Part shown: one piece after another, positions 6,970-15,695 of the stretch
Position numbering within the stretch: the first letter of the stretch is position 1
Layout: the number at the start of each line of letters is the position of its first letter
Source of the DNA: Rhodococcus aetherivorans
GTDB taxonomy: Bacteria > Actinomycetota > Actinomycetes > Mycobacteriales > Mycobacteriaceae
Length of the DNA stretch: 44,392 nucleotides
Assembly (NCBI RefSeq): GCF_011058165.1
Contig: NZ_JAALEG010000048.1
Location: forward strand, 1 to 44,392
Direction: 5' to 3'
Translations under genes and position numbers: made by a program
The notes under the pieces: generated by a model
Databases searched by the model: none
What the model saw: the letters and a program-made list of their open reading frames with translations, nothing else
Told to the model about the DNA's origin: nothing

Positions 6970-7527
6970 TCAGACCTGCGGGCCCTCGGTGCGCAGGTCG
7001 TCGACCTTGCGCATCGCCTCGCGGAGCTCGGCGAGCCACTGCTCGCTGTGCTGCCCCACGAGCTGGACGCACCAGGCGAGCGCGTCGGAGCGCGAGCGGG
7101 CGACGCCGGCGTCGACGAGGGTGTCGAGGACCTTGCGCTCGGGCTGGCGCAACCGGGTCATCACCGGAACGGCCAAGTGGGTGAACAGCACTCGACGCTC
7201 GCCGAGCGTGACACCCCACGCGACCTTCCGGCCGTAGCGGGCCTCGGCCTCGTCGGCGATGCGCATGCGGTCCGGCCGGGTGGTCTCCCGGAACCGCGCG
7301 ATGCGCCCGTCGACGGACGCCGGGCCGGTGTCCTCGGGCGGGGGCAGTTCCCCGACGACCACGATCTCCTCGCGGTCGACCTCGATGTCGGCGGGGCCGG
7401 TGAACCAGTCGTCGGGCAGGCGTCCGGCGAACCACTCGGCGGCGTCGCTCGCATCGGGGACGTCGGCCTGTTGCCAGCCGCCCGGGCGTCCGAAGCGGGG
7501 TCCGTGCATGTGCGGATGGTGTCGCAT
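6970..7527 (-). CDS. Conserved hypothetical protein downstream of cobD
   Basis: The 185-residue product is not assigned to a named family here. It begins with a His-rich patch (MRHHPHMHGPRFG), then an acidic middle (ADIEVDREEIVVVGELPPPED), then a predicted helical C-terminus, RQPERKVLDTLVDAGVARSRSDALAWCV, that resembles the dimerising part of ribbon-helix-helix or antitoxin-like proteins. No enzymatic motif or membrane segment is evident. The ATG at 7527 has a clear GAGGAGG site 6 bases upstream; the ORF is open to 7560, but that extension crosses the palindrome. It lies 53 bases after cobD on the same strand and may be cotranscribed. However, an operator-like palindrome directly upstream suggests its own control. 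A cobalamin role is suggested only by position. Confidence 0.7.
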   Translation of the reverse strand: MRHHPHMHGPRFGRPGGWQQADVPDASDAAEWFAGRLPDDWFTGPADIEVDREEIVVVGELPPPEDTGPASVDGRIARFRETTRPDRMRIADEAEARYGRKVAWGVTLGERRVLFTHLAVPVMTRLRQPERKVLDTLVDAGVARSRSDALAWCVQLVGQHSEQWLAELREAMRKVDDLRTEGPQV

Positions 7528-7554
7528 GTCGTCCTCCTCGGGACGAAGTGCCAA

Positions 7555-7574
7555 TATCACTGATTACAGTGTTA
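7555..7574. promoter_or_regulatory. Operator-like palindrome between cobD and the hypothetical gene
   Basis: CACTG at 7558-7562 and CAGTG at 7567-7571 form a perfect inverted repeat around ATTA. It extends to 20 bases (7555-7574) with one mismatched pair. The palindrome is in an A-T rich island about 30 bases upstream of the hypothetical gene start, and a -10-like GATATT on the minus strand follows it. This position fits a repressor site. The protein that binds it is unknown. Confidence 0.5.
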
Positions 7575-7580
7575 CACCGC

Positions 7581-8516
7581 TTACGTGATTCGCGCCACAA
7601 CGGTGCTCGCGGACGCGACGACCGCGGACACCGCGAGCGCGCCCGCGCCGACCCGGGCCGCGAGCCGCACGCCCCGCGCGATGTCCCCGGGTTCCGGGGC
7701 CGGGCCGTCGCCGAGGGTGCCGCGGTCCTCCACCACGCCGTGGTAGACGTTCACCCCGCCCAGAGTGACCCCGAGCGCGCCCGCGAAAGCCGCCTCGACC
7801 GGCCCGGCGTTCGGGCTCGGATGCCGGTGGGCGTCGCGGCGCCAGGCCGTCAGGGCCGCGCCGGGCCGCTCGCCCAGGCCCGCCGCGAGCAGCGCGGACA
7901 GCCGCGCCGGCGCCAGGTTGAGCAGGTCGTCGAACCGGGCGGACGCCCAGCCGAACTGCTCGTGCCGCGGCGTGCGGTGGCCGACGCGGGCGTCGAGGGT
8001 GTTCGCGGCCCGGTAGCCGAGCAGGCCCGCCGGCCCCGCCACCGCACCCCACAGCAGTGGGGCGACGACGGCGTCGGAGGTGTTCTCCGCGAGGGACTCG
8101 AGGGTGGCGCGGGCGACGCCGGCGGCGTCGAGGCGCGACGGGTCGCGCCCGACGAGGTGGGTGACCTGACGGCGCGCGGCGGGCAGATCCGCGCGGCGCA
8201 GCTGGCAGTCGATCGTCGTCGCCTCCCGCGCCAGCGACCGGCCGCCGAGCACGGTCCACGTCGCGGCCGCGGTCACCGCCGTGCGCACCAGCGGACGACG
8301 CCGGGTGAGCCGGTCCACGCCGTAGCCGAGGCCGGCCGCGCCGCCGACCAGCACCGCGGTGAACAGCGTCCCGGCCGCCCGGTGGTCCGCGTACAGCGCG
8401 CGCTCGGTGGTCCGGGCGATCCGGCCGAAGCCGCTCACCGGGTGGCCGCGACGGGGATCGCCGAACGCCTGATCGGCGAGGTAGCCGAGGACGAGGCCGG
8501 CGGCGCGCGGGTTCAC
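7581..8516 (-). CDS. cobD: Cobinamide-phosphate synthase CobD (CbiB-type)
   Basis: The 311-residue integral membrane protein attaches the aminopropanol arm to adenosylcobyric acid. It has the family opening GLVLGYLADQAFGDPRRGHPV, the block ATLESLAENTSDAVVAPLLW at about residues 129-148, and NTLDARVGHRTPRHEQFGWASARFDDLLN, all typical of CbiB/CobD. Several hydrophobic helices are spread through the protein, including the C-terminal one. GTG 8516 overlaps the stop of the cobBC gene as GTGA and gives the usual N-terminus; an ATG at 8531 would add five residues. It is the last clear pathway gene of the minus operon chlID-cobO-cobBC-cobD. Confidence 0.94.
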   Translation of the reverse strand: MNPRAAGLVLGYLADQAFGDPRRGHPVSGFGRIARTTERALYADHRAAGTLFTAVLVGGAAGLGYGVDRLTRRRPLVRTAVTAAATWTVLGGRSLAREATTIDCQLRRADLPAARRQVTHLVGRDPSRLDAAGVARATLESLAENTSDAVVAPLLWGAVAGPAGLLGYRAANTLDARVGHRTPRHEQFGWASARFDDLLNLAPARLSALLAAGLGERPGAALTAWRRDAHRHPSPNAGPVEAAFAGALGVTLGGVNVYHGVVEDRGTLGDGPAPEPGDIARGVRLAARVGAGALAVSAVVASASTVVARIT

Positions 8517-10882
8517 GTCAGGTCCCGCCATGCCCCGAGCAAAGCCTCGGTGGTCTGCGCATCGCGCACCGCGATGCGCACCCAGTCGGCGCCGAGGCCG
8601 GGGAAGCTGTCCCCACGACGCACCGCGAAGCCCTTGCCCCGCAGTCGCTCCCGCGTCCCCACGGGGACGTGCGCCAGCACGAACGGTGCCGCCGACGGGC
8701 CGGTCACCTCGATGCCGAGCGCGGTCAGGCCGTCGACGAGGACGGCGCGGTCGGCCGCGACCTGCACGGCGATGCGCTCCGCCTCGACCGTGGCCGCCGG
8801 CGACGCGCACGCGATCATCGCCGCCGCCGCGGGTGTGGACACCGACCACGGTGGCTGGTGCGCGGCGAGCTCGGCGACGATCGACTCGTCGCCGAGCACG
8901 TACCCGGCGCGGATACCGGGTATCGCCCACGTCTTGGTGAGAGAGCGGACCACCACGACACCCGGAAGCGACACGCCGGCAAGCGATTCCGTTTCCCCCG
9001 GTACCGCATCCATGAACGCCTCGTCCACCACCAGCACCCGGCCGGGCCGCGCCAGGGCCCGCAGCGCGGCACCCGGGTGCAGCACGCCGGTCGGGTTCGT
9101 GGGGTTGCCGACGATCACGAGGTCGGCGTCGTCGGGCACCAGCGCCGGGTCGAGGACGAAGCCGTCCTCGCGGCGCAGCAGCACCCGGGTCACCTCGTGC
9201 CCGGCGGCGCGCAGCGCCGCCTCCGGCTCGGTGAACTGCGGGTGCACCACCGCCGGTCGCGCCCAGCGACGGGCACGGGCGACGAGGGTGAACGCCTCCG
9301 CGCCGCCGGCGGTGGGCAGCACCTCGAGCGGGTCGCGGCCGTGCCGGGCGGCCAGGGCGGCCCGCGCCGCGCGCGGGTCCGGATACCGATCCAGCTCGGC
9401 CAGCGACCCGGCCAGCGCGGCGTCGAGCCACTCCGGGCGCGGCCGGCGCGAGACGTTGACGGCCAGATCCACCAGTCCCGGCGTGGCCTCCCGGTCGCCG
9501 TGGTGCTGCAGGTCCGGTGCGGCGGCCCGGGTCGTGCGCGGCGGCGGGGGGACCGGCGTCGCGGCCCGCACCGCGTCGGCGAACCGCTGCGCCAGCGCCG
9601 GATGCCCGGCCCAGTGGGTGTGCAGGTAGGAGGCGTGCACGGTGGCGGACGCGAAGCCGTCGGGCCGCCCGCCCAGCAGCCACGCCGGCTCGTCGGTGGA
9701 ATCAACCGTGGTGCGGTGGAATTCGTGTCCGGTCACCCGCGTGCCCGCCGGCGCGAGCAGGGTCTCGCGCGGCGCGACGGCCGTGCGGTAGCCGAGGGTC
9801 AGGCGCGGCGTCATCCGGGCGGCCGCGTCGATCGCGCCGATCATCGGCGCCCCGTCCACCTCGCGGCACAGGTACAACAGTCCGGCGCACTCGGCGACGG
9901 TGGGTGTGCCGGCCGTGATCGCGGCCCGGAGATGTTCGCGCAGAGCGGTGTTCGCGGCCAGATCTGCCGCGTGCACCTCGGGGAAGCCGCCGCCGAGATA
10001 GATCCCGGCCGTGCCGTCGGGCAGTCGTTCGTCGCGCAGCGGATCGAACACCACGGTGCGGCACCCGGCGGCGCGCAGCATCTCCTCGGTCTCGGCGTAA
10101 CGGAACGTGAAGGCGCGGCCGCCGGCGATCGCGACGACCGGGCCGTCGTCGGCCGGTGCCCCCGGATCCCACGGGCTCGCAGGAAGATCCGGTGCGGCGC
10201 ACGCGATCCGCATCACCTCGGCGAGATCGACCCGCGCGGCGATCTGTGCGGCCAGGCGATCGAGCTGGGCGGCGGCCTCGGCCCGCTCCTGTGCCGGCAC
10301 CAGCCCGAGATGCCGCGACGGCGCCGAGATCCCGTCGTCGCGCTGCAGGACGCCGAGCACCGGGACGCCCGTCGCGGCCAGGGCCTCGGCCACCTCGTCG
10401 GAATGCCGCACCGAGCCGGCCTTGTTCAGGATCACCCCGGCGATGCGGACGCTGCGGTCGAACGTGGCCATCCCGTGCACCACGGCCGCGACGGAGCGGG
10501 AGGCGTGGGAGACGTCCACGACGAGGATCACCGGGGCACCGAGGACGGCGGCCGTGTGGGCGGTGGAGGCGAACCCGTCGGTGCCGAGCATCCCGTCGTA
10601 CAGGCCCATCACGCCCTCGACGATCGCGACGTCGGCACCGCGGGCGCCGTGCGCGAGCAGCGGTGCGAGCAGGTCGGTGCCGACGAGATGGGCGTCCAGG
10701 TTGCGGCCGGGCCGGCCCGTCGCGAGGGCGTGGTAGCCCGGGTCGATGTAGTCCGGGCCGACCTTGTGTCCCGACACGGTGTGCCCGGCCGCCCGCAGGG
10801 CCGCCATGAGGCCCGTCGCGACCGTGGTCTTCCCGTGTCCGGAAGCCGGCGCGGCCACCACCAGCCGGGGCAGCGGTGTCAT
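8513..10882 (-). CDS. CobB-CobC fusion: cobyrinic acid a,c-diamide synthase and PLP threonine-phosphate decarboxylase-like domain
   Basis: The 789-residue protein joins two enzymes in one uninterrupted frame. Residues 1 to about 440 are CobB (CobB/CbiA): P-loop APASGHGKTT, KVGPDYIDPGYH, EGVMGLYDG, and a C-terminal amidotransferase-like lobe with the cysteine in VAECAGLLYL and GHEFHRTT. After a Pro/Arg-rich linker (about 440-470), residues 470-789 form a type I PLP enzyme of the CobC/CobD class. It has a relic HHGDREAT motif, NPTNPTG, VVDEAFMD and the PLP lysine in SLTKTWAIPGIRAGY. Predicted roles are amidation of the a and c carboxylates and supply of the (R)-1-amino-2-propanol-type arm. ATG 10882 is 28 bases after cobO. 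I see no frame disturbance, so the fusion looks genuine rather than a read-through artefact. Confidence 0.93.
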   Translation of the reverse strand: MTPLPRLVVAAPASGHGKTTVATGLMAALRAAGHTVSGHKVGPDYIDPGYHALATGRPGRNLDAHLVGTDLLAPLLAHGARGADVAIVEGVMGLYDGMLGTDGFASTAHTAAVLGAPVILVVDVSHASRSVAAVVHGMATFDRSVRIAGVILNKAGSVRHSDEVAEALAATGVPVLGVLQRDDGISAPSRHLGLVPAQERAEAAAQLDRLAAQIAARVDLAEVMRIACAAPDLPASPWDPGAPADDGPVVAIAGGRAFTFRYAETEEMLRAAGCRTVVFDPLRDERLPDGTAGIYLGGGFPEVHAADLAANTALREHLRAAITAGTPTVAECAGLLYLCREVDGAPMIGAIDAAARMTPRLTLGYRTAVAPRETLLAPAGTRVTGHEFHRTTVDSTDEPAWLLGGRPDGFASATVHASYLHTHWAGHPALAQRFADAVRAATPVPPPPRTTRAAAPDLQHHGDREATPGLVDLAVNVSRRPRPEWLDAALAGSLAELDRYPDPRAARAALAARHGRDPLEVLPTAGGAEAFTLVARARRWARPAVVHPQFTEPEAALRAAGHEVTRVLLRREDGFVLDPALVPDDADLVIVGNPTNPTGVLHPGAALRALARPGRVLVVDEAFMDAVPGETESLAGVSLPGVVVVRSLTKTWAIPGIRAGYVLGDESIVAELAAHQPPWSVSTPAAAAMIACASPAATVEAERIAVQVAADRAVLVDGLTALGIEVTGPSAAPFVLAHVPVGTRERLRGKGFAVRRGDSFPGLGADWVRIAVRDAQTTEALLGAWRDLT

Positions 10883-10910
10883 GCGGTCACCACGCCGTCA
10901 CCCGCGAGTG

Positions 10911-11525
10911 TCACCACTCGATGCCCCTCTGGCCCTTCTGGCCCGCATCCATCGGGTGCTTGATCTTCGTCATCTCGGTGACGAGATCCGCGGCCTCGAT
11001 CAGCGCCGGATGTGCCCGGCGGCCGGTGATCACGACGTGCTGGTGGCCGGGGCGCGTCCGCAGGGTCTGCACCACCTCGTCGGCGTCGATCCATCCCCAG
11101 CCGATGGGGTAGGTGAACTCGTCGAGCACGTACAGCCCGTGCTGCTCGGCGGCGAGCCGGCGCTGGATCTCCCGCCACCCGGCGAGCGCCGCGGCGGCAT
11201 GGTCCTCCTCGGTGCCGTCCTTGCGCGACCACGACCACCCGGAGCCCATCTTGTGCCACTCGATCGGGCCCCCGGTGCCGCGTTCGGTGTGCAGGTCGCC
11301 GAGGGTCTCGAAGGCGGTCTGCTCGCCGAGGCGCCACTTGGCGGACTTGACGAATTGGAACACCGCGACGGACCAGCCCTGGTTCCAGCCGCGCAGTGCG
11401 AGACCGAACGCGGCGGTCGACTTGCCCTTGCCGTCGCCGGTGTGGACCATCAGCAGCGGCCGGTTGCGGCGCTGGCGGGTGGTGAGGCCGTCGTCCGGCA
11501 CGGCGGTCGGTTGTCCCTTCGGCAT
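10911..11525 (-). CDS. cobO: Cob(I)yrinic acid a,c-diamide adenosyltransferase CobO
   Basis: The 204-residue CobA/CobO-type corrinoid adenosyltransferase transfers the 5'-deoxyadenosyl group from ATP to Co(I). It has the P-loop HTGDGKGKSTAAFG (about residues 28-41), then VFQFVKSAKW, the LYVLDEFTYPIGWGW block and the C-terminal GRRAHPALIEAADLVTEM followed by KIKHPMDAGQKGQRGIEW, which is diagnostic for this family. The ATG at 11525 shares one base with the stop of chlID (TGATG), so translation is probably coupled. The length is normal. Confidence 0.97.
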   Translation of the reverse strand: MPKGQPTAVPDDGLTTRQRRNRPLLMVHTGDGKGKSTAAFGLALRGWNQGWSVAVFQFVKSAKWRLGEQTAFETLGDLHTERGTGGPIEWHKMGSGWSWSRKDGTEEDHAAAALAGWREIQRRLAAEQHGLYVLDEFTYPIGWGWIDADEVVQTLRTRPGHQHVVITGRRAHPALIEAADLVTEMTKIKHPMDAGQKGQRGIEW

Positions 11526-13465
11526 CAGGCGGCCCTTCCTCGCACGACGGTGGTGAGCGCGTCGGCGTGGACCTCACCGACGGGGACGTGTTCGGCGCCG
11601 AGCCGCTCGGCGAGCCGGGCCGCGAGGCCCATGCGGAACCGGCCGGTCTCGGAGTCCACGACGACCGCGTCGATCCCGGCGGCGGCGAGCCGGTCGGCGG
11701 CCGCGAGGGACCGGGCCACCGCGTCCGGCCCGGCGGTGGCGCGGCCGTCGGTGACGACGACGAGCAGGGCCCGCCGGTCGGGTTCGCGCAGCCGGTGCCG
11801 CCGGATCGTCTCGGCCGCCTCGAGCAGTCCCTCGGCGAGCGGGGTGCGCCCGCCCGCCGGCAGCTCCCGCAGCCGCGTCGCGGCCACGTCCACCGAGTTG
11901 GTCGGCGGCAGCACGAGCGTGGCGCGATCCCCGCGGAAGGTCACCAGGCCCACCGTGTCGCGACGCCGGTAGGCGTCGAGCAGCAGCGACAGGATCGCCG
12001 TCTTCACCTGCGTCATCCGCTGCCGCGCCGCCATCGAGCCGGACGCGTCGACGCACAGCAGCACCAGGTTGGCCTCCCGGCCCTCGACGACCTTCCGCCG
12101 CACCTGCCACCCGTGCGTGGTTTCGGTAGTCCCCGCTACCGGAACCACGCACGGGTGGGTGGCGGTGGCGCGGATGGTGGCGGGCAGATGGATCGGGCCG
12201 GTGTCGCCGCGACGCTCGCCGACGGTCCGGCCGACCGTGGTGCGGGCGCGGGAGCGGCGGCCCGCGGCACCGCGGCCGGTGCGGTCGGCCGTGAACAGGC
12301 GGGTCCGGTAGGGCTCGGCGGGGGCCGCGACGGACGTCGCCGCACCGGAGCCCTGCCCCCGGTCGTCCCGGCCCGGCGTCGCCTCGCCGGCGCCGGGGCC
12401 GTCCGGACCGGAATCATCGGGACCGGAATCGTCGGGGCCGTCCGGATCGGGCTCGGGCGGCTGCTCGCCGAGCAGCTCGTCGAGCAGCGACTCGTCCATG
12501 CCGGGCTCGTCGAACGGGTTGCGGCGACGACGGTGCGGCAACGCCAGCCGCGCCGCCACCGCGATGTCCGCCCGCGTCACCTCGTCGCGGCCCACCCACG
12601 CCGCATGCGCGACGGCGGTCTTTGCGGTGACCAGGTCGGCGCGCATCCCGTCGACGTCGAACGCCGCGCACACCTCCGCGATCGCGACGAGCGCGTCGTC
12701 GCCGAGCCGCACCTGCGGCAGCCGGTCGCGGGCCTGCGCCAACCGCCGCGTCAGCGCCGCCTCGGCGTCGGCCCACCGCGCGACGAACGCGTCCGGGTCG
12801 GCGTCGAACGCCAGGCGCCGCCGCACGATCTCCGCCCGCACCTGCGGATCGCGGGGCGCGGCCACCTCGACGGTGAGGCCGAAGCGGTCGAGCAGCTGCG
12901 GCCGCAGCTCACCCTCCTCCGGGTTCATCGTGCCGACCAGCACGAACCGGGCAGCGTGCGAGACCGACACCCCGTCGCGCTCGACGGAGCAGCGGCCCAT
13001 CGCGGCGGCGTCGAGCAACAGGTCCACCAGGTGGTCGTGCAGCAGATTGACCTCGTCGACGTAGAGCACCCCGCGGTGCGCCCGGGCGAGCAGGCCGGGC
13101 TCGTACTCGGCGGTGCCCGCCGACAGCGCCTTCTGCAGGTGCAGGGAGCCGGTGACGCGGTCCTCGGTGGCACCGACCGGCAGTTCCACCAGCCGCGCCG
13201 GACGGGTCTGCGCCGCCGCACCGCCCGGGTGCGGCCCGTCGGGGCACGCCGGGTCGGGGGCGGCGGGATCGCACGCGAAGCGGCAGCCGGTGACCTCGGT
13301 GACCTGCGGCAACAGCGCGGCCTGGGCGCGTACGGTGGTCGACTTGGCGGTGCCCTTCTCGCCGCGCACGAGCACCCCGCCGATCGACGGCGAGACCGCG
13401 CACAGGGACAGGGCCAGCGCCAGGTCGTCGGAGCCGACGACGGCACTGAACGGATACACGTGCAC
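11525..13465 (-). CDS. ChlI/ChlD-fusion AAA+ chelatase subunit, partner of CobN
   Basis: The protein (about 646 residues) combines an AAA+ ATPase with a von Willebrand A domain, like M. tuberculosis Rv2850c (recalled). The first 330 residues contain Walker A RGEKGTAKSTT, GVLYVDEVNLL as Walker B, and the arginine-rich end of the lid. An acidic Pro/Asp/Gly linker follows at about 335-400, then a VWA domain with the MIDAS motif CVDASGSM and VVTDGRATAG. With CobN it would form the ATP-driven cobaltochelatase, replacing the CobS and CobT of proteobacteria. The ORF is open from GTG 13477. GTG 13465 is preferred because GGAGG lies 5 bases before it and it gives the canonical start VYPFSAVVG almost immediately. 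It is the first gene after a riboswitch. Confidence 0.93.
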   Translation of the reverse strand: MHVYPFSAVVGSDDLALALSLCAVSPSIGGVLVRGEKGTAKSTTVRAQAALLPQVTEVTGCRFACDPAAPDPACPDGPHPGGAAAQTRPARLVELPVGATEDRVTGSLHLQKALSAGTAEYEPGLLARAHRGVLYVDEVNLLHDHLVDLLLDAAAMGRCSVERDGVSVSHAARFVLVGTMNPEEGELRPQLLDRFGLTVEVAAPRDPQVRAEIVRRRLAFDADPDAFVARWADAEAALTRRLAQARDRLPQVRLGDDALVAIAEVCAAFDVDGMRADLVTAKTAVAHAAWVGRDEVTRADIAVAARLALPHRRRRNPFDEPGMDESLLDELLGEQPPEPDPDGPDDSGPDDSGPDGPGAGEATPGRDDRGQGSGAATSVAAPAEPYRTRLFTADRTGRGAAGRRSRARTTVGRTVGERRGDTGPIHLPATIRATATHPCVVPVAGTTETTHGWQVRRKVVEGREANLVLLCVDASGSMAARQRMTQVKTAILSLLLDAYRRRDTVGLVTFRGDRATLVLPPTNSVDVAATRLRELPAGGRTPLAEGLLEAAETIRRHRLREPDRRALLVVVTDGRATAGPDAVARSLAAADRLAAAGIDAVVVDSETGRFRMGLAARLAERLGAEHVPVGEVHADALTTVVRGRAA

Positions 13466-13510
13466 TCGAACCTCCACAGGCTCCCGCTGGGATGTCTTCT
13501 CGGCAGCTGA

Positions 13511-13684
13511 AATCGAGGCCGGTATTCGGACTTCCCGGTCGAACGCCGTGCGATCGCCTTCCCGGACCGGCCGGTCCAGTGGCTGCGCGTGTTGCGCGTG
13601 ATCGACGGCTCCCGGGTCACCGCAGCGGGCCTGTGCCGGATTCGCACCGGCTTCCCGATTATCCCCGTGAGGGGCACCTCGATT
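13511..13684 (-). promoter_or_regulatory. AdoCbl riboswitch upstream of the chlID-cobO-cobBC-cobD operon
   Basis: On the minus strand this is a full-length cobalamin aptamer: CCGGTGCGAATCCGGCAC (about 13632-13649), the AGCCACTGG box at 13576-13584 and AAGTCCGAATACCGGCC at 13517-13533. The P1 helix closes it exactly: AATCGAGG (+ strand complement at 13677-13684) pairs with CCTCGATT (complement at 13511-13518), 8 perfect pairs. The aptamer ends about 45 bases before the GTG at 13465, consistent with control of ribosome access. Confidence 0.95.
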
Positions 13685-13716
13685 GTCTTGCCGCCGCCGA
13701 GTCTAACCGCACCGGC

Positions 13717-13722
13717 TAGGGT
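13717..13722 (+). promoter_or_regulatory. -10 element of a leaderless cobL promoter
   Basis: TAGGGT at 13717-13722 lies 8 bases before the cobL ATG at 13731, so transcription would begin at or next to the start codon. No -35 at standard spacing is evident. On the opposite strand TAGACT (13705 to 13700) is a candidate -10 for the divergent riboswitch transcript, so the two promoters interleave within about 25 bases. Confidence 0.45.
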
Positions 13723-13730
13723 TCGACGCC

Positions 13731-14933
13731 ATGGGTTCACAGATCACCGTCGTCGGCATGGGCGCCGACGGCTGGGACGGCCTGCCGCCGCCCGCCCGCG
13801 ACGCGGTGCTCGGCGCGCAGGTCCTGCTGGGCGGGCGCCGTCACCTGGCGCTGCTGCCCGAGACCGGCGCCGTCCGGGAGCCGTGGCCCTCCCCGCTGCG
13901 CGACGGGCTCGCCGCGCTGCTCGAGCGCCATCGCGACCGGCGGATCGTCGCGGTCGCCTCGGGCGACCCCCTCGTCTCCGGCATCGGCTCCACGCTCATC
14001 GCCCACCTCGGCGCCGCCGCGGTGACGGTGCTGCCCGCGGTGTCGTCGGTGGCCCTGGCCCGCGCGCGGATGGGGTGGAGCGCCGAGTCGGTGGACGTGG
14101 TGACGCTGGTGGGCCGCGACGTGCACGCCGTCCGCCGCGCATTCGGGCGGGGCCGGCGGCTGATCGTGCTCTCCTCCGACGGCGGCACGCCCGCGCAGGT
14201 CGCGGACCTGCTGCGCCGCGACGGCTTCGGGGCGAGTGTGCTGACGGTGCTCTCCGACCTCGGAGCCCCCGCCGAGGCCCGCCGCAGCGCCACCGCCGAC
14301 GAGTGGTCCGGCGACGCCCCCGCCCTCAACGTGGTCTGCGTCGAATGCCGGGGCGCGGAGGGCTATTCCACCGCGCCGGGCCTGCCCGACGACGCGTTCG
14401 AGCACGACGGGCAGATCTCCAAGCGCCCGATCCGGCTCGCCGCGGTGTGCGCGCTCGCGCCCCGGCCGGGGCAGTTGCTGTGGGACGTCGGCGCCGGCGC
14501 CGGTTCGGTGGGGATCGAATGGGCCCGTACCGATCCGCGCTGCCGCGCCGTCGCGATCGAGCGCGACGAGGGGCGTGCGGAGCGGATCGTGCGCAACGCC
14601 GCGCGGCTCGGCGTCCCGTCGGTCGCGGTGGTGCGCGGCCCCGCCCCGGCGGCGCTCGACGGCCTCGACACCCCCGACGCCGTCTTCGTCGGCGGCGGCG
14701 GATCGATTCCCGGTGTGCTCGAAAAGTGCTGGGAGGAACTGCGTCCGGGAGGACGGCTGGTCGCGCACGCGGTGACGCTCGAGACCGAGGCGACGCTGGT
14801 GCAGTGGTGGAAGACCCACGGCGGGGAGCTGACCCGGCTGACCGTGGAGCAGGCCGCACCCCTCGGCGGGTTCAGCGGCTGGCAGGCGCTGCGCCCGGTG
14901 GTGCAGTGGCAGGTGACGAAAGGCGAGAAATGA
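13731..14933 (+). CDS. cobL: Precorrin-6B C5,C15-methyltransferase/decarboxylase CobL
   Basis: The 400-residue bifunctional enzyme methylates C5 and C15 and decarboxylates the C12 acetate side chain. The N-terminal half is a tetrapyrrole methylase (CbiE-like), with ITVVGMGADGWDGLP, VASGDPLVSGIG and a VTLVGRDV segment. From about residue 215 a CbiT-like Rossmann methyltransferase follows, with the SAM loop LLWDVGAGAGSVGIEWAR and VFVGGGGSIPGV. The length is that of fused CobL. The ATG at 13731 has no Shine-Dalgarno and is probably leaderless. The stop overlaps cobM as ATGA. Unlike its divergent neighbour, this unit has no riboswitch. Confidence 0.96.
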   Translation: MGSQITVVGMGADGWDGLPPPARDAVLGAQVLLGGRRHLALLPETGAVREPWPSPLRDGLAALLERHRDRRIVAVASGDPLVSGIGSTLIAHLGAAAVTVLPAVSSVALARARMGWSAESVDVVTLVGRDVHAVRRAFGRGRRLIVLSSDGGTPAQVADLLRRDGFGASVLTVLSDLGAPAEARRSATADEWSGDAPALNVVCVECRGAEGYSTAPGLPDDAFEHDGQISKRPIRLAAVCALAPRPGQLLWDVGAGAGSVGIEWARTDPRCRAVAIERDEGRAERIVRNAARLGVPSVAVVRGPAPAALDGLDTPDAVFVGGGGSIPGVLEKCWEELRPGGRLVAHAVTLETEATLVQWWKTHGGELTRLTVEQAAPLGGFSGWQALRPVVQWQVTKGEK

Positions 14934-15694
14934 CAGTGCACTTCGTGGGATCCGGGCCGGGTGCGGCCGACCTGCTGACGCTGCGGGCGGCGCGGCTGCT
15001 GAGCGAGGCACCGGTGGTGCTCTACGCCGGCACCTACCTCGACGCCGAGGTGCTCGCGCACTGCCGGCCCGACACGGAACTCGTCGACACCCAGCACCTG
15101 GACCTCGACGAGATCACCGCGCACCTGGTGGACGCGCACCGGCGCGGCCTCGACGTCGTCCGGTTGTGTTCCGGTGACCCGTCGCTGTATTCGGCCCTGA
15201 CCGAGCAGACGCGCCGGCTCGACGCGGCCGGGGTGCCCTGGGACGTGACCCCTGGCGTGCCGGCCTACGCGGCCGCCGCCGCGACCCTCGGCGCGGAGCT
15301 GACCGTGCCCGAACTGGTGCAGACCGTGGTCCTCACCCGTACCCGGGCGCGATCCACGGCGATGCCCGACACCGAGTCCCTGGCGCGCGTCGCGGGACTG
15401 CGCGCCAGCCTGGTGCTGCACCTGGCGATCACCCGCATCCGCGCCCTCGCCGAGGAACTGAGCGGCGAGTACGGCGCCGACTGCCCGGCCGCGGTGGTGG
15501 CGTTCGCGTCCCGCCCGAACGAGCTGGTGCTGCGCGGCACCCTCGCCGACATCGCCGACCGGGCCGAGGCGGCGGGACTGAAGCACACCGCGGTGATCGT
15601 CGTCGGCCGGGCCCTGGGCGTGCGGGCGCAGCCGGACGTCGCGTGCTCGCATCTCTACGACCCGGCGCGGGATCGCACGGAATTCACGCGCTGA
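14930..15694 (+). CDS. cobM: Precorrin-4 C11-methyltransferase CobM
   Basis: The 254-residue SAM-dependent tetrapyrrole methylase converts precorrin-4 to precorrin-5. It has the N-terminal VHFVGSGPGAADLLTLRAARLL, the YAGTYLD block characteristic of CobM/CbiF, LCSGDPSLYSALTEQ, TPGVPAYAAAAATLG and the late LTRTRARSTAMPDTESL. The ATG at 14930 overlaps the cobL stop by four bases. The gene ends just before a perfect inverted repeat that separates it from the convergent cobIJ gene. Confidence 0.96.
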   Translation: MTVHFVGSGPGAADLLTLRAARLLSEAPVVLYAGTYLDAEVLAHCRPDTELVDTQHLDLDEITAHLVDAHRRGLDVVRLCSGDPSLYSALTEQTRRLDAAGVPWDVTPGVPAYAAAAATLGAELTVPELVQTVVLTRTRARSTAMPDTESLARVAGLRASLVLHLAITRIRALAEELSGEYGADCPAAVVAFASRPNELVLRGTLADIADRAEAAGLKHTAVIVVGRALGVRAQPDVACSHLYDPARDRTEFTR

Positions 15695-15695
15695 C

